DNA of 61,054 nucleotides. It comes from Companilactobacillus suantsaicola (GTDB taxonomy: Bacteria; Bacillota; Bacilli; Lactobacillales; Lactobacillaceae). The notes below the pieces were generated by a model. It was not told the DNA's origin and did not search any database. It saw only the letters and a program-made list of their open reading frames with translations. This document shows positions 25,431 through 35,926 of the stretch, in pieces (the first letter of the stretch is position 1; every line of letters starts with the position of its first letter). The DNA lies in NCBI RefSeq assembly GCF_004745525.1, contig NZ_RKLY01000015.1, forward strand, positions 1 through 61,054, read 5' to 3'. Position numbers and translations under genes: made by a program.

Positions 25431-25488
25431 TCTTTTCTGATATTTAGCTAGAGTTTAAACTTAGAATTAAGTTATGAAAGATTGAACT

Positions 25489-25530
25489 AAAAAATCCGCC
25501 CTAATGATTTTTCATTAGGGCGGATTTTTT
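25489..25530. terminator. Bidirectional terminator
   Basis: AAAAATCCGCCCTAATGA pairs with TCATTAGGGCGGATTTTT around a few loop bases; it separates convergent genes. Confidence 0.9.
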
Positions 25531-25840
25531 AGTTTTTGTTTTTTTGAACTTGTTCTTTATAAATCTTATGATATTTTTTCCATTCTGGTTTGTCCATCAA
25601 ATAAGTACTACCAGTTTTCATGTTTCGAACTTTGAAAGTGTAGGAGAAAAAATATAAATCAAGCAAAGAACCTACCAAGAAAATGAGCCCAAGCCCACGC
25701 ATCATCAAAGTTGCTAAGCCAACGACCACTTCGAAGATTTGACGATTGCCATAAGCTCGAAAAAGTTTCGGTAAATTGCCATCTTCATCATATAATTCAG
25801 CAACAGTTTTCTTTGGAAAAATATTTTTGAGTCTATTCAT
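25529..25840 (-). CDS. Hypothetical membrane protein, 103 aa
   Basis: A basic N-terminal region (MNRLKNIFPKKTVAEL) is followed by one or two membrane segments (about residues 35-66; VVGLATLMMRGLGLIFLVGSLLDLYFF) and a basic C-terminal tail. The start follows GGGAG on the minus strand. It is single, with a terminator. I do not recognise it. Confidence 0.7.
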   Translation of the reverse strand: MNRLKNIFPKKTVAELYDEDGNLPKLFRAYGNRQIFEVVVGLATLMMRGLGLIFLVGSLLDLYFFSYTFKVRNMKTGSTYLMDKPEWKKYHKIYKEQVQKNKN

Positions 25841-25904
25841 AATTTAACTCCCTTAAAAAAATCATTAGAAATATTATAACAAAGTTAATTGAATATTAAA
25901 CCAA

Positions 25905-26423
25905 TTACTCATAATCAATTTCATATATTCCGCAAAAAGGTATCGTTCGTTCGCCTGTGAATTGGGATATCACGCCACCATGAGTAACACAAGCAATGCA
26001 ATCATATTTATTTTTGTAGCGGTCTAATACAGATTTAACTCGAGCTATAACTTCATCGCCAGTTTCAAAATCGAGGACTGAATTGTGAGTACCATTAAGA
26101 AAATCTTGATAAGCGGTGTCCAGTTCTTCTTTTGTTGCATCAGATCTATTCGCTTTATCAGGACGCCATTCATGAAGTAATAGTTCAACTTGACTGGGGA
26201 TTTGGTGATATTTGAGAAATTCATGTGCCGTTTGCATAGTTCGTGTGTAAGGGGAGACTAATATCATTTGGACCTCTTGAAAAATTGGACTTTGCGCAGC
26301 TTTATCAGCTATTTTGATCCCTTCTGGAGTCAATCTAGTTAAATCTCTTGCCAAGCCTTTATAACCTGCAGCATCGACTTGTGAAAAGTCTGGTTCAGAA
26401 TGCCTAATTAGATAAACTTTCAT
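25905..26423 (-). CDS. Histidine phosphatase family protein
   Basis: This 172-residue protein carries the histidine phosphatase signature LIRHSEPD near the N-terminus (His of RHS is the phosphorylated residue), VSPYTRTMQTAHE (second Arg), and VTHGGVISQF (second catalytic His). These enzymes transfer phosphate from sugar phosphates or other small molecules; phosphoglycerate mutase-like activity cannot be excluded. The start at 26423 follows AAGGCGG. The gene is separate from its neighbours. Confidence 0.88.
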   Translation of the reverse strand: MKVYLIRHSEPDFSQVDAAGYKGLARDLTRLTPEGIKIADKAAQSPIFQEVQMILVSPYTRTMQTAHEFLKYHQIPSQVELLLHEWRPDKANRSDATKEELDTAYQDFLNGTHNSVLDFETGDEVIARVKSVLDRYKNKYDCIACVTHGGVISQFTGERTIPFCGIYEIDYE

Positions 26424-26472
26424 GATCAACCGCCTTTATTTGTTTTACTTTTACTATATCAGATAGAACACA

Positions 26473-26506
26473 AAAAAATCGGGAAGCCTGATAGTTTCCC
26501 GATTTT
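26473..26506 (-). terminator. Terminator of the amidase gene
   Basis: AAAATCGGGAA pairs with TTCCCGATTTT; on the minus strand a run of T residues follows. Confidence 0.85.
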
Positions 26507-26507
26507 C

Positions 26508-27809
26508 CTACTTAAAGTATTCTTTAAGACCATTTGTAACATCTTTAGCAACTTCATTCCGATAAGAAGTTGAATTGATGTATTTATAATCACTTGATGA
26601 ATTGATATAGCCCAGTTCAAGTAGAACTGAAGGTTGGCTATTGTAATGCAAGACATAAAGATCTTTTTGAGCGGTGCCACGACTACCGATGGAAAGATTC
26701 TTTAGTTGTGAGTTCAAATCATCAGCTAATTGTCCATCTTTGTTCTTGTTGTAGTAGTAAGTAGTTACTCCTGAACCCACATTATCCTGAGCACTAGAGT
26801 CAAAGTGTAGACTGATAAAGGCATCTGCTTGGATACGACTAGACAATCTAGCTCTTTGACCAAGCGTCTTACTACTGTCGCCAGAACGAGTTAGAACTAC
26901 GCGAGCACCAGTTTTTTCAAGCTGATCCTTGATGGCTTTGGCGAACTTGAGTGTGAAGTTCTTTTCGTAAGTATTACTCTTAGACTCAGCCCCAGAATCA
27001 TCGCCACCGTGACCTGGATCAATTACAATCGTTGCTTCAGAAATATTGGTTGCAGCAGATTTAACAGCACTCTTAGTACCAGAAATAGTTACGACCCAAC
27101 TAGCAACATAGCCGATAGAACCATCACTGTCACGGACTTTATACCATTTGCCATCTTTTCCGAGGTAATCAAAACGTTTACCAACTTTAGCAGTTTTGAC
27201 AATTCGACCATTAGCGTTTGGTTCAATTCTGATTTTAGTATTTGGTTGAGTCACAGTGACTGATTTAATATCATTATCAGTATTGGAGGTATTAGTTGAA
27301 CCGGATGTTTGTTGAGTTCCTTGAATGAAACTAGATCTGACCCAACCGGCAGTTCCATTATAAAGAATCTGCGTCCAATCTTGTTCTTGATAAATAATTG
27401 TAACTTTTTGTGATTGTTGAATCGTACCTAAGACGTTGCCATTGGCATCAGCCGTCTTAAACACAGTCGTATTAGGAACTTTTACGATTCCAACTTTATT
27501 GGTTGCTGAACTTACCTCAGTATTGTTGATCAACCAGCTGGCGATCCAGCCAATTTTATCTCCGGATAATCTAACTTGATACCATTTGTTTTTTTCAGCT
27601 AAAATGGCTAATTTATCGCCTTTTTTAACTTGTCCCATATTACTGTATGCTAATCCGGGACCAACTCTAACATTGACTGATTCTGATTCAACGACGACTT
27701 GATTAGCACTAGCTAAGGCGACCGTTGAAAAGCTGGACAATATGAGTAAAAACACAATAGCAACAAGAATCCGATTTTTAATGAAGAATTTTTTTATTTT
27801 TTCCATCAT
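26508..27809 (-). CDS. SH3-domain N-acetylmuramoyl-L-alanine amidase
   Basis: This 433-residue protein has an N-terminal hydrophobic segment (about residues 12-32) that can serve as signal peptide or anchor, three bacterial SH3 domains (about 34-93, 102-165, 180-245; SESVNVRVGPGLAYSNMGQV, then the KWYQVRL-type ends), and a C-terminal Amidase_3 domain (about 258-433). Zinc ligands are visible in IDPGHGGDDSGAES, NFTLKFA (Glu region) and ISLHFDSSA. The domain cleaves the lactoyl-alanine bond in peptidoglycan. The start is one of two adjacent ATG codons (27809 or 27806) after AGAGGG. It is divergent from hisS. Confidence 0.92.
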   Translation of the reverse strand: MMEKIKKFFIKNRILVAIVFLLILSSFSTVALASANQVVVESESVNVRVGPGLAYSNMGQVKKGDKLAILAEKNKWYQVRLSGDKIGWIASWLINNTEVSSATNKVGIVKVPNTTVFKTADANGNVLGTIQQSQKVTIIYQEQDWTQILYNGTAGWVRSSFIQGTQQTSGSTNTSNTDNDIKSVTVTQPNTKIRIEPNANGRIVKTAKVGKRFDYLGKDGKWYKVRDSDGSIGYVASWVVTISGTKSAVKSAATNISEATIVIDPGHGGDDSGAESKSNTYEKNFTLKFAKAIKDQLEKTGARVVLTRSGDSSKTLGQRARLSSRIQADAFISLHFDSSAQDNVGSGVTTYYYNKNKDGQLADDLNSQLKNLSIGSRGTAQKDLYVLHYNSQPSVLLELGYINSSSDYKYINSTSYRNEVAKDVTNGLKEYFK

Positions 27810-27907
27810 ACCAGATCCCTCTATGGTAATAGATGCGTACTATATACGTATATCTTACTGAAAAAAGTGACAACTTGAAAGCAACAATCACATTTTTTTA
27901 CAAAAAC

Positions 27908-27936
27908 TTGACTTTATAGCCGTTTTCGACTAATCT
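27908..27936 (+). promoter_or_regulatory. Promoter of hisS-aspS
   Basis: TTGACT (27908-27913) and TAATCT (27931-27936) are spaced 17 bases apart and precede the T-box leader. Confidence 0.6.
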
Positions 27937-27954
27937 ACAAATATATTAAAGAAC

Positions 27955-28112
27955 CAATAATTGTTTTACAGAGAATCTGGTAGCTGAGAGCAGACAACAA
28001 TTGAGCACGTGACTATTTATCGTTTGGCAGGCGTTAACTGCAGCAAAAATACTAGGTGGTACCGTGCAAAAAGCACCCTTGTCTGAATTGGACAAGGGTG
28101 TTTTTTATTAAG
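27955..28112 (+). promoter_or_regulatory. T-box leader of hisS-aspS
   Basis: The leader has the stem I opening (CAGAGAATCTGG, then GCTGAGAGCAGAC), the T-box sequence AGGTGGTACCGTG (about 28054-28066) and a terminator CACCCTTGTC/GGACAAGGGTG with T-run. CAC in TGAGCACGTGAC is a His specifier candidate, followed by a purine as expected. Uncharged tRNA-His would favour antitermination, an inference from the T-box class. Confidence 0.85.
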
Positions 28113-28121
28113 GAGGAATAT

Positions 28122-29393
28122 ATGCGTTATCAAAAACCTAAGGGGACGATGGACATTTTGCCGGGTGAATCTGAAAAATGGCAATACGTTGAATCAGTCG
28201 CTCAAGATACTTTTAATAAGTACCGTTTTTCTGAGATTAGAACTCCAATGTTTGAATCTTACGATGTTTTTGAAAGATCATCTGGAGATACTTCAGATAT
28301 TGTTTCAAAAGAAATGTACGATTTTCACGATAAAGGAGATCGCCACATTGCTTTAAGACCGGAAGGAACAGCCGGAGTTGTAAGAGCTTATGTGGAAAAT
28401 AAATTATATGGCCCCGATCATATCAAACCTTATAAAGTTTGGTACAAAGGACCAATGTTTAGATATGAACGTCCACAATCTGGTCGTCAACGTCAATTCC
28501 ATCAAATTGGTGTGGAAGCTTTTGGTTCCGATTCCCCAGAATTAGATGCTGAAATTATTTCAGTAGGTTTGGAATTCTTGCATCGTTTAGGAATTAAAAA
28601 TTTGAAAGTTGCCTTGAATACTTTGGGTGATCCAGAATCACGTGCAGCTTATCATCAAGCTTTGGTTGATTACTTTACACCGTTTAAAGATCAATTGAGC
28701 GAAGATTCCAAAGTTCGACTAGAAAAGAATCCTTTAAGAATTCTTGATAGTAAAGATGACAATGATAAGAAAATCGTTGCCAATGCACCATCAATTTTGG
28801 ATTATCTAAACGAAGCTTCTAGCCAACGTTTTGAATACTTGAAGAGTTTACTAGAAGACTTAGGTATCAATTATGAAGTTGATTCAACTATGGTTCGTGG
28901 ATTAGATTATTACAACCATACTATTTTTGAATTTATGGTAACGGATCCAGCTTTTGATAATAAAGAAATTACTGTCCTAGCTGGTGGTAGATACAACGGT
29001 TTGGTTGAAGAATTGGGTGGCCCTGAAACTCCTGGTATCGGTTTTGGATTAGGAGTAGAGCGCTTGATGTTGTTGATCGATGATAAAAATGTTCCAGCAA
29101 CATCAAACTTAGATGTGTACTTAGTTACTATCGGTGACAAAGCAGAACGTGCTTCGGTAAAAATTTTATCCGAATTACGCTTGGCTGGTTTCTCCGCCGA
29201 TAAAGACTACTTACAAAGAAAAATCAAAGCCCAGTTCAAGACTGCCAATAATTTAAATGCTAAATACACGGTAACTATTGGCGATACTGAATTGGAAAAT
29301 GATACAGCCAGCGTTAAGAATATGGCAACTGGCGAACAAGTCAGTGTATCATTGAAGAATTTAGCTGAAGAATTGAAAAAGATCGAGGGATAA
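28122..29393 (+). CDS. hisS: Histidyl-tRNA synthetase
   Basis: HisRS (423 aa) charges tRNA-His. Class II motifs are present: [11 protein letters not shown] (motif 1 region), [14 protein letters not shown] (motif 2), the histidine A/B motifs [12 protein letters not shown] and [16 protein letters not shown], and motif 3 [13 protein letters not shown]; the C-terminal anticodon domain follows. The ATG at 28122 follows AAGGAGG; an in-frame ATG at 28056 lies inside the T-box leader and is rejected. aspS starts two bases after its stop region, so both are one T-box-controlled operon. Confidence 0.97.
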   Translation: MRYQKPKGTMDILPGESEKWQYVESVAQDTFNKYRFSEIRTPMFESYDVFERSSGDTSDIVSKEMYDFHDKGDRHIALRPEGTAGVVRAYVENKLYGPDHIKPYKVWYKGPMFRYERPQSGRQRQFHQIGVEAFGSDSPELDAEIISVGLEFLHRLGIKNLKVALNTLGDPESRAAYHQALVDYFTPFKDQLSEDSKVRLEKNPLRILDSKDDNDKKIVANAPSILDYLNEASSQRFEYLKSLLEDLGINYEVDSTMVRGLDYYNHTIFEFMVTDPAFDNKEITVLAGGRYNGLVEELGGPETPGIGFGLGVERLMLLIDDKNVPATSNLDVYLVTIGDKAERASVKILSELRLAGFSADKDYLQRKIKAQFKTANNLNAKYTVTIGDTELENDTASVKNMATGEQVSVSLKNLAEELKKIEG

Positions 29394-29395
29394 AG

Positions 29396-31165
29396 ATGGA
29401 AGAAAGAACAGACTATTGTGGCAATATTACTGAAAAATACGTTGGACAAAAAGTTTCACTAGACGGATGGGTTCAAAGACGCCGTGACTTAGGTGGCTTA
29501 GTTTTCGTTGATCTAAGAGATTACAAAGGAATTGTTCAATTAGTATTTAATACTGATCACAAAGAAGTACTTGAAGTAGCAGAAACATTAAGATCTGAAT
29601 ACGTAATTAATGCCATTGGTACTGTTAGACTTCGTGGTGAAGGTGCCACTAATGACGATATGACAACTGGTAAAGTTGAAGTTGTTGTTGAAAAAGTTGA
29701 GATTTTGAACAAATCATTGACACCACCATTTGAAATCAAAGATGATATCGATTCTTCTGAAGAAACAAAATTAAAGTATCGCTATCTTGATCTTCGTAGA
29801 CCAGAAATGCAAAAGGCCATTAGAACTCGTGCTCAAATCAAGCATTCTGTAAACGAATATCTTTATGAAAATGGCTTTATTGACATTGAAACACCAAACC
29901 TTACACCATCAACACCAGAAGGTGCCCGTGATTATTTGGTTCCTTCACGTGTTTATCCAGGACGTTTCTATGCCTTGCCACAATCACCACAATTGTTCAA
30001 GCAACTATTAATGGTCGGTGGATTCGATCGTTACTTCCAACTTGCACATTGCTTCCGTGATGAGGATCTTCGTGGTGACCGCCAACCAGAATTTACCCAA
30101 ATCGATCTTGAAACTAGTTTCATGAGTAAAGAAGAAATCCAAACTGTTACTGAAGGCTTAATTGCTCGTGTTATGAAGGATGAGAAGGGTATTGAGGTTA
30201 AGACACCATTCCCAAGAATTGATTGGGATGACGCTATGGATCGCTACGGTTCAGATAAACCTGATGTTCGTTTCGGTATGGAACTACAAAACTTGAATGA
30301 TGTCTTGAAAGATACTGAATTTAAAGTCTTCAAGAATACTATCGACAACGGTGGCCAAGTTAAAGCTATTGTTGTTAAAGATGCGGCTGACAAGTATTCA
30401 CGTAAGAATATTGAAGCTTATCAAGAATACATCAAGCGCTTTGGTGCTAAAGGTCTTGCTTGGTTCAAGTTCAATGATAACGATATGACTGGTGGCGTTT
30501 CGAAATTTATCAAGGATCACAAGGACGCTTTGGTTGAGCGTCTAGGCCTTGAAAACAACGACTTAGTACTATTTGTTGCCGACAATAAAAAAGTTGTTGC
30601 TGACGCTTTAGGTTATTTGAGAAATGCTATTGCGAAGGAACAACACTTGTATGATCCAAATGAATTTGCCTTTATCTGGGTTGTTAACTGGCCATTGTTC
30701 GAGTATGACGAAGGTATCCAAAGATGGACTGCTGCTCATCATCCATTCACAATGCCAAATGAAGAAGATGTTCACTATCTAAATGATGGCGAAGATCCTC
30801 ATAAAGCTTATGCTCAAAGTTATGATATCGTCTTGAACGGTTATGAACTTGGTGGTGGATCAATTCGTATCCATGATTACAAGATTCAAGAGAAGATGCT
30901 TAAAGCTTTGAATTTCACAAAAGAAAAAGCTTACGAACAATTTGGCTTCCTACTAGATGCTTTGCAATACGGTTGTCCTCCACATGGTGGTTTGGCTATC
31001 GGATTGGATAGATTTGCAATGTTATTATCAGGCAAAGACAATATTCGTGACGTGATTGCATTCCCTAAGAACTCAAATGCTACTGAACCAATGACACATG
31101 CTCCACTTGACGTTGCAAAACAACAATTGGATGACTTAGGTATTGAAGTAAGTAAAAAAGACTAA
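29396..31165 (+). CDS. aspS: Aspartyl-tRNA synthetase
   Basis: AspRS (589 aa) charges tRNA-Asp. It has an N-terminal OB anticodon-binding domain (residues about 1-105; [20 protein letters not shown]), the class II core, the bacterial GAD insert (about 285-415), and motif 3 with [27 protein letters not shown] is characteristic. Length fits bacterial AspRS. It follows hisS with two bases between stop and start and is ended by a terminator. Confidence 0.97.
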   Translation: MEERTDYCGNITEKYVGQKVSLDGWVQRRRDLGGLVFVDLRDYKGIVQLVFNTDHKEVLEVAETLRSEYVINAIGTVRLRGEGATNDDMTTGKVEVVVEKVEILNKSLTPPFEIKDDIDSSEETKLKYRYLDLRRPEMQKAIRTRAQIKHSVNEYLYENGFIDIETPNLTPSTPEGARDYLVPSRVYPGRFYALPQSPQLFKQLLMVGGFDRYFQLAHCFRDEDLRGDRQPEFTQIDLETSFMSKEEIQTVTEGLIARVMKDEKGIEVKTPFPRIDWDDAMDRYGSDKPDVRFGMELQNLNDVLKDTEFKVFKNTIDNGGQVKAIVVKDAADKYSRKNIEAYQEYIKRFGAKGLAWFKFNDNDMTGGVSKFIKDHKDALVERLGLENNDLVLFVADNKKVVADALGYLRNAIAKEQHLYDPNEFAFIWVVNWPLFEYDEGIQRWTAAHHPFTMPNEEDVHYLNDGEDPHKAYAQSYDIVLNGYELGGGSIRIHDYKIQEKMLKALNFTKEKAYEQFGFLLDALQYGCPPHGGLAIGLDRFAMLLSGKDNIRDVIAFPKNSNATEPMTHAPLDVAKQQLDDLGIEVSKKD

Positions 31166-31177
31166 TAACTAACTGAT

Positions 31178-31210
31178 AAATGCAGATCCGAAAGGGTCTG
31201 CATTTTTTTC
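31178..31210 (+). terminator. Terminator of hisS-aspS
   Basis: AAATGCAGA-CC type stem (AATGCAGATCC with GGGTCTGCATT) around GAAA and a T-run. A fragment GGAGGACGGCATA just downstream (about 31231-31243) resembles one end of family A repeats; the rest of 31211-31455 shows nothing else I recognise. Confidence 0.85.
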
Positions 31211-31455
31211 TGTAGTTTGGGTGGTGGATGGAGGACGGCATACTTAACAAAAACAAATTTAAGAAAAAGATTTTATCGATTATTGCATTTTCAAAGTTTA
31301 TTGTTGTAAACTTAGAACAATATTAGAAAAATCTTTAAATTGTGCACAATTGAACAAATGATTTAATTGTGGCAGTATGCTTGTGAGCATATTGATAGAT
31401 TTAATTTTTCTGGTGTTTATACTGTACTTGTAGTTATTGAGAAGGAGTGATTTTT

Positions 31456-31896
31456 ATGGCAGAGTACAAGAAAAATCTAGAGGGACTTTCAGATATACAA
31501 CGTAGCGTTACCCAAGAGGCTGACACGGAACGTCCATTTTCTGGCAAATATGATAACTTTTACAAGAAAGGTATCTATGTTGATATTGCTAGTGGTGAGC
31601 CACTATTTTCTTCAGCAAAGAAATTTGATGCTGGTTGTGGTTGGCCTTCATTTAGCGAACCAATTGCCAAGCTTAAGGAAAGTCGCGATACTCGTTTAAG
31701 TCGTGAAAGAACTGAAGTTAGAAGTGAGGATGCCAATTCACATTTGGGACACGTCTTCAATGATGGTCCTAAGGAATTAGGCGGTTTGAGATATTGTATC
31801 AATTCAGCAGCTTTGAAATTCATTCCTTATGAAGAGATGGATGCTGATGGATACTCAGACTACAAGAAATACGTTGAAGAGGGAGACGCTGAATAA
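31456..31896 (+). CDS. msrB: Peptide methionine-R-sulfoxide reductase
   Basis: MsrB (146 aa) reduces the R form of methionine sulfoxide in proteins. The motifs [21 protein letters not shown] and [12 protein letters not shown] (catalytic Cys) are present. The start at 31456 follows AAGGAGTG; the GTG at 31447 overlaps that site. It is joined directly to msrA (start one base after its stop), forming a two-gene repair operon for both stereoisomers. Confidence 0.96.
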   Translation: MAEYKKNLEGLSDIQRSVTQEADTERPFSGKYDNFYKKGIYVDIASGEPLFSSAKKFDAGCGWPSFSEPIAKLKESRDTRLSRERTEVRSEDANSHLGHVFNDGPKELGGLRYCINSAALKFIPYEEMDADGYSDYKKYVEEGDAE

Positions 31897-32415
31897 ATGA
31901 AAAAAGAAACTGCAATTTTTGCTGGTGGTTGTTTCTGGTGCATGGTTAGTCCATTTGATAAGCAACCGGGAATTATCTCTGTTGTCTCTGGTTACACTGG
32001 CGGACACGTAGAAAATCCTACTTACGAACAAGTATGCACTGGTACCACAGGACACACCGAAGCAGTTAAGATTACTTATGATGCTGATGTGATCTCTTAT
32101 AAACAATTAGTTGAAATCTATTGGATGGTCGCAGATCCAACTGATGCCACCGGCCAATTCCAAGATCGTGGCGATAGTTATCGTCCTGTTATTTATTACG
32201 CCGACGAACAACAAAAAAGTATCGCTGAACAATCGAAAAAAGATTTAGCTAATTCTGGCGAATACGATGAACCAATCGTTACCCAAATTCTTCCAGCTAA
32301 GCCATTTTACGATGCCGAAGACTACCACCAGGACTTCTACAAAAAGAATCCTGAACGCTTTGAATTAGAAGAAAGTGGCGGCCGTGGAGAATTTATTAAA
32401 AAACATCTTAAATAA
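31897..32415 (+). CDS. msrA: Peptide methionine-S-sulfoxide reductase
   Basis: MsrA (172 aa) reduces the S form of methionine sulfoxide. The active-site [12 protein letters not shown] is at residues about 10-21, followed by [17 protein letters not shown] and the [10 protein letters not shown] region; the C-terminus contains [12 protein letters not shown]. Its ATG follows the msrB stop with no gap, so translation is coupled. Length is normal. Confidence 0.96.
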   Translation: MKKETAIFAGGCFWCMVSPFDKQPGIISVVSGYTGGHVENPTYEQVCTGTTGHTEAVKITYDADVISYKQLVEIYWMVADPTDATGQFQDRGDSYRPVIYYADEQQKSIAEQSKKDLANSGEYDEPIVTQILPAKPFYDAEDYHQDFYKKNPERFELEESGGRGEFIKKHLK

Positions 32416-32483
32416 TCTGAAATATTTTTCATTTGTGCTAATATTGTTTAGGTAACTTAAGAACAATTAGGAGAACTTATAGT

Positions 32484-33362
32484 ATGGGTGAAATAGATAA
32501 GCTGATCGAAAGACATCAATACTTATCCAAAGTTTCAGTAGCGTTTTTATATTCAATTGCTGTATCAATTGCGGTTAACATGTTTTGGACACCGGGCGGG
32601 ATTTATGGTTCTGGTGTAACCGGTGCAGCCCAGTTGATTTCAACAATTTCACATCGATGGTTGCCATTTAACTTGTCGACAGCGGTTATGTATTTTGCGT
32701 TAAATGCACCATTATTTGTCTTGGCTTGGCGAAAAATTGATCACAAGTTTACTATTTTTACAGTGATTGCGGTAGCTTTAGCCAGTATGATGATGCATAT
32801 CTTGCCACCAATTAAAATTACCGCTGACCCATTAGTTTGCGCTATTTTTGGTGCGGTAGCTAATGGTTTTGGTACCGGAATGGCCCTAAGAAACGGTATT
32901 TCAACTGGTGGAATTGATATTCTTGGAATCATCTTACGTAAGAAGACTGGTAAAAGTGTTGGTACGATCAATATTATGTTTAATATTTTCATCGTTGCCT
33001 GTGCTGGTTTTCTTTTTGGATGGGTTCACGCTTTGTACAGTGCTGTTAGTATTTTTATTAACGGACAAGTAATTGATATGATTTATAATAAAGATCAAAA
33101 ACTTCAAGTGATGATCGTTACTTCTAAACCAAAAAATGTTATTACACAAATTCAAAATGAAATGAGACGTGGTATTACCATCGTTCATGACGTCGAAGGT
33201 GCATATAAGCACGAAGAAAAGACAATTCTGTTTACAGTTATTTCTCGTTCAGAATTGCATGATCTAGAAACGGCGATGACAATTTCTGATCCGCATGCCT
33301 TTGTTAGTGTCACCGATACTGTCAAAGTCATGGGTAGGTTCTACCAAGCTCACATATATTAA
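32484..33362 (+). CDS. YitT family membrane protein
   Basis: This 292-residue protein has five to six N-terminal membrane helices (for example [34 protein letters not shown]) and a C-terminal cytosolic DUF2179 domain (about 215-290; [17 protein letters not shown]). The loop [18 protein letters not shown] is characteristic of YitT/YpjC proteins, whose function is unknown (a transport role has been proposed). TTAGGAGAAC precedes the ATG. A terminator follows. Confidence 0.92.
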   Translation: MGEIDKLIERHQYLSKVSVAFLYSIAVSIAVNMFWTPGGIYGSGVTGAAQLISTISHRWLPFNLSTAVMYFALNAPLFVLAWRKIDHKFTIFTVIAVALASMMMHILPPIKITADPLVCAIFGAVANGFGTGMALRNGISTGGIDILGIILRKKTGKSVGTINIMFNIFIVACAGFLFGWVHALYSAVSIFINGQVIDMIYNKDQKLQVMIVTSKPKNVITQIQNEMRRGITIVHDVEGAYKHEEKTILFTVISRSELHDLETAMTISDPHAFVSVTDTVKVMGRFYQAHIY

Positions 33363-33394
33363 AAAAAGCGAAGTCTACGGGCTTCGTTTTTTTG
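33361..33394. terminator. Terminator
   Basis: AAAAAGCGAAG and CTTCGTTTTT type stem around TCTACGGG, with a T-run. Confidence 0.8.
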
Positions 33395-33436
33395 TATGCT
33401 ATACTTTATGTGATTTTAATTGATGGAGGAATTTTG

Positions 33437-34336
33437 ATGATAATTGGTTCACACGTGGCAATGAAAGCCCCAAAGATGTTGGCAGGATCTGCTAAAGAAG
33501 CACACAGTTACGGTGCTAATGCGATGATGATTTTTACAGGAGCTCCTCAAAATACACGTCGAAAGGATGTTTCAGAAATGAACATACCTGAAGGCAAGCG
33601 CCTGTTAGAAATGTATGGCATCAAGAATATCATTGGTCATGCACCTTATATCATTAACTTAGGAAACACTTTAAAACCTGATAAATTGGAATTTGGTATC
33701 GATTTTATGCGTGGAGAAATCAAACGTTGTGATGCTTTAGGAATTCAAGCGTTAAGTTTTCATCCAGGCGCTCATTTGAAGCAAGGGCCAGATGTCGCCT
33801 TAAAGCAAATCGGTCAAGCTTTGAATGAAATCATCGATCCTAATCAAAAAGTTTCAATTGCGATTGAAACGATGGCAGGCAAGGGAACAGAAGTAGGAAC
33901 AAGTTTCGAACAAATTGCCCAGATTTTTGATAACTGCGCTCAAAACGATAAGTTGTCCGTCACAATGGATACTTGCCATATGAGTGATGCTGGTTATGAT
34001 GTCAAAAATGATTTCGATGGTGTCTTGAATGAATTTGATCACATTATTGGCTTGGATAAATTATCCGTAATTCATTTAAACGATTCTAAGAATGAACGTG
34101 GCTCCCATAAAGATCGTCACGAAGACATTGGTTTTGGAACAATTGGATTTGACGCATTAAGCTATGTTGCACATCACCCACAACTAGAAAACGTTCCTAA
34201 AATTATGGAAACGCCATATGTTAAAAAAGATGAAAATGACAAAAAGGGGATTGCTCCATTTAAGCCGGAAATTGAGATGCTTTTGGCTAATAAATTTGAT
34301 CCTGAAATGAAAGAAAAACTAATTAACAATAACTAG
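33437..34336 (+). CDS. nfo: Deoxyribonuclease IV (AP endonuclease)
   Basis: Nfo (299 aa) incises DNA at abasic sites in base-excision repair. The endonuclease IV signatures are visible: IGSHVAM at the start, SFHPGAHL (metal His), [14 protein letters not shown] (Glu), [13 protein letters not shown] (Asp/His) and [20 protein letters not shown]. The start at 33437 follows GGAGGA; the earlier ATG at 33392 lies within the preceding terminator region. The gene is followed 10 bases later by a small ORF. Confidence 0.95.
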   Translation: MIIGSHVAMKAPKMLAGSAKEAHSYGANAMMIFTGAPQNTRRKDVSEMNIPEGKRLLEMYGIKNIIGHAPYIINLGNTLKPDKLEFGIDFMRGEIKRCDALGIQALSFHPGAHLKQGPDVALKQIGQALNEIIDPNQKVSIAIETMAGKGTEVGTSFEQIAQIFDNCAQNDKLSVTMDTCHMSDAGYDVKNDFDGVLNEFDHIIGLDKLSVIHLNDSKNERGSHKDRHEDIGFGTIGFDALSYVAHHPQLENVPKIMETPYVKKDENDKKGIAPFKPEIEMLLANKFDPEMKEKLINNN

Positions 34337-34346
34337 GTGGTGTCCT

Positions 34347-34571
34347 ATGGATAAAGAATTAATTTTGAATACTTTATTGCAAATCGATGATCCATTCTAT
34401 TTAAATACTTTTAAAAATTCGGTAGATGAGGATGAATGGTTTCGTTTAAATGAACATTTTATTCAAGAAGATCTCCAGAAGTATTTTCCAAGTTCAATTA
34501 ATACTAAAGATCCGCAAGTATGGAAATTTATTAAGTCAAAATTGATGCAATTTGAAATTGATACTGATTAA
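34347..34571 (+). CDS. Hypothetical acidic protein, 74 aa
   Basis: This ORF follows nfo by 10 bases with AGGTGG just upstream. The product is acidic and helical (DKELILNTLLQIDDPFY; DEDEWFRLNEHFIQEDLQ), without membrane segments. It may be cotranscribed with nfo. The family is not recognised. Confidence 0.7.
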   Translation: MDKELILNTLLQIDDPFYLNTFKNSVDEDEWFRLNEHFIQEDLQKYFPSSINTKDPQVWKFIKSKLMQFEIDTD

Positions 34572-34589
34572 AACTAAATATAATTTTTT

Positions 34590-34695
34590 CACAAAAAAAT
34601 AGCCCAGAATAATCGTTCAATTACCTGGTGCTATTTGTTTTAATGCTCGAAAGCTTTTTATGTTCCACTCCCTAATTGAAGCGGCTTGTTTCACT
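34590..34695. repeat. Family B repeat, degenerate copy B3
   Basis: An imperfect stem (AAATAGC with GCTATTT, containing the remnant AATAATC and ATTACCTGG) is followed by TTGTTTTAATGCTCGAAAG and ATGTTCCACTCC, words shared with copies B1, B2 and B4. It lies between convergent genes and may serve as terminator for both. Confidence 0.7.
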
Positions 34696-34697
34696 CT

Positions 34698-35519
34698 CTA
34701 TCCTTGGCGATAATCGTTGAAATTTAATTTTTCCATGATAATTGCGGCGGTCTCTTCAATTGATCTGTCTGCCACGTTAATAACTGGACAACCAAGCTTT
34801 TCATAAAGTTCATTTGAATAATCTAATTCTTTTTGAATCTCATCTTCACCAGAATAAGTTGTATTAGCACTTAAACCGTAAGCAATCATTCTTTGACTAC
34901 GAATTTTTCTTAAAACATTCATGTCATTGGTTAAACCAATAATTTTTTTCTTGTCAACTTCCCATAATTCGTCAGGGATGCCGGTTACTGGACTGAGGGG
35001 TAAATTAGCCACCTTGATGTTTTTATTGGCGAGATAAAGCGATAGAGGTGTTTTCGAGGTTCTGGAGATTCCTAGTAGAACTAGATCAGCTTCTAAGAAA
35101 CCTTTAGGATTTTGACCATCGTCGTTGCTGACGGTAAATTCCATTGCCGAGATCATATCGAAGTAATCTTTATCTAGTTCATGCATCAAACCTTTTTTAC
35201 GAATAGGTTTTTGTTTGATCATTTGTGCAAATGTCCCAATAATAGGATTTAAAATATCATAATAGACGATACCGTTATTTTGACAGTATTGATTGATAAC
35301 TTCGCAAGTTTCTTCGGAAACAATTGTGTGTAACACCACAGCATGTTGATCTTTAGCCATGTGTAAAATATTTTTTAGCTGAATATCATTTTTTATAAAT
35401 GGGTACTTAGTGTAAGTAGTGTCCATCTCCGGAAATTGAATAAAGGCTGCTTTAGCAACTCTCAGAGCTGTTTCGCCGACTCCATCTGATAATACAAAAA
35501 CGTCCAATTTTTGTTTCAT
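34698..35519 (-). CDS. Putative pyruvate, phosphate dikinase regulatory protein
   Basis: This 273-residue protein belongs to the DUF299/PPSR family of bifunctional ADP-dependent kinase/phosphorylases that regulate PPDK or PEP synthase in other organisms. It has LSDGVGETALRVAKAAFIQF near the start and the P-loop-like GISRTSKTPLSLYLANK (about 155-171). Divergent location next to rpsU is common in Firmicutes. The start at 35519 follows GGAGGA. No PPDK gene is visible in the window, so its target here is uncertain. Confidence 0.9.
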   Translation of the reverse strand: MKQKLDVFVLSDGVGETALRVAKAAFIQFPEMDTTYTKYPFIKNDIQLKNILHMAKDQHAVVLHTIVSEETCEVINQYCQNNGIVYYDILNPIIGTFAQMIKQKPIRKKGLMHELDKDYFDMISAMEFTVSNDDGQNPKGFLEADLVLLGISRTSKTPLSLYLANKNIKVANLPLSPVTGIPDELWEVDKKKIIGLTNDMNVLRKIRSQRMIAYGLSANTTYSGEDEIQKELDYSNELYEKLGCPVINVADRSIEETAAIIMEKLNFNDYRQG

Positions 35520-35552
35520 AATAAATTCCTCCAAAAAAATTTAAAAAAATAT

Positions 35553-35580
35553 TTGAACATTATCTTCTTTTTGTTATAAT
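35553..35580 (+). promoter_or_regulatory. Promoter of rpsU
   Basis: TTGAAC (35553-35558) and TATAAT (35575-35580) are separated by 16 bases. Confidence 0.65.
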
Positions 35581-35641
35581 AACATATGAACTGCAAGAGC
35601 AATAGACAGTTACGTTACAAATCGGAAGGAGGGATTATCAT

Positions 35642-35824
35642 ATGGCAAAAACCGTCGTTCGTGAAAACGAGTCGCTTGATGATGCTCTTCGTCGATTCAA
35701 ACGTTCTGTTTCAAAGAGTGGTACTCTACAAGAATACCGTAAACGTGAGTTTTACGAAAAGCCAAGTGTCAAGAGAAAGTTAAAATCTGAGGCTGCTCGT
35801 AAACGCAATAAGAAACGTCGTTAA
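35642..35824 (+). CDS. rpsU: 30S ribosomal protein bS21
   Basis: S21 (60 aa) is a short, very basic small-subunit protein near the anti-Shine-Dalgarno site. The sequence [20 protein letters not shown] with the typical basic tail ([10 protein letters not shown]) is diagnostic. AAGGAGGG precedes the ATG. Promoter and terminator flank it, making it a single-gene unit. Confidence 0.97.
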   Translation: MAKTVVRENESLDDALRRFKRSVSKSGTLQEYRKREFYEKPSVKRKLKSEAARKRNKKRR

Positions 35825-35836
35825 TCGTTTCTCTAA

Positions 35837-35869
35837 GGTTAAAACATTTTATGTTTTAACCTTTTTTTT
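35837..35869 (+). terminator. Terminator of rpsU
   Basis: GGTTAAAACAT and ATGTTTTAACC pair perfectly, followed by a run of eight T residues. Confidence 0.9.
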
Positions 35870-35926
35870 ATCCAAAGAATTCGTCTTTGTGCTATGATTC
35901 AAGTAATAACTGGAGGTTGGGTTTTA

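Noticed and set aside
35586-35783. 65-codon ORF overlapping rpsU
   Set aside because: It is an out-of-frame shadow of the clear bS21 gene.
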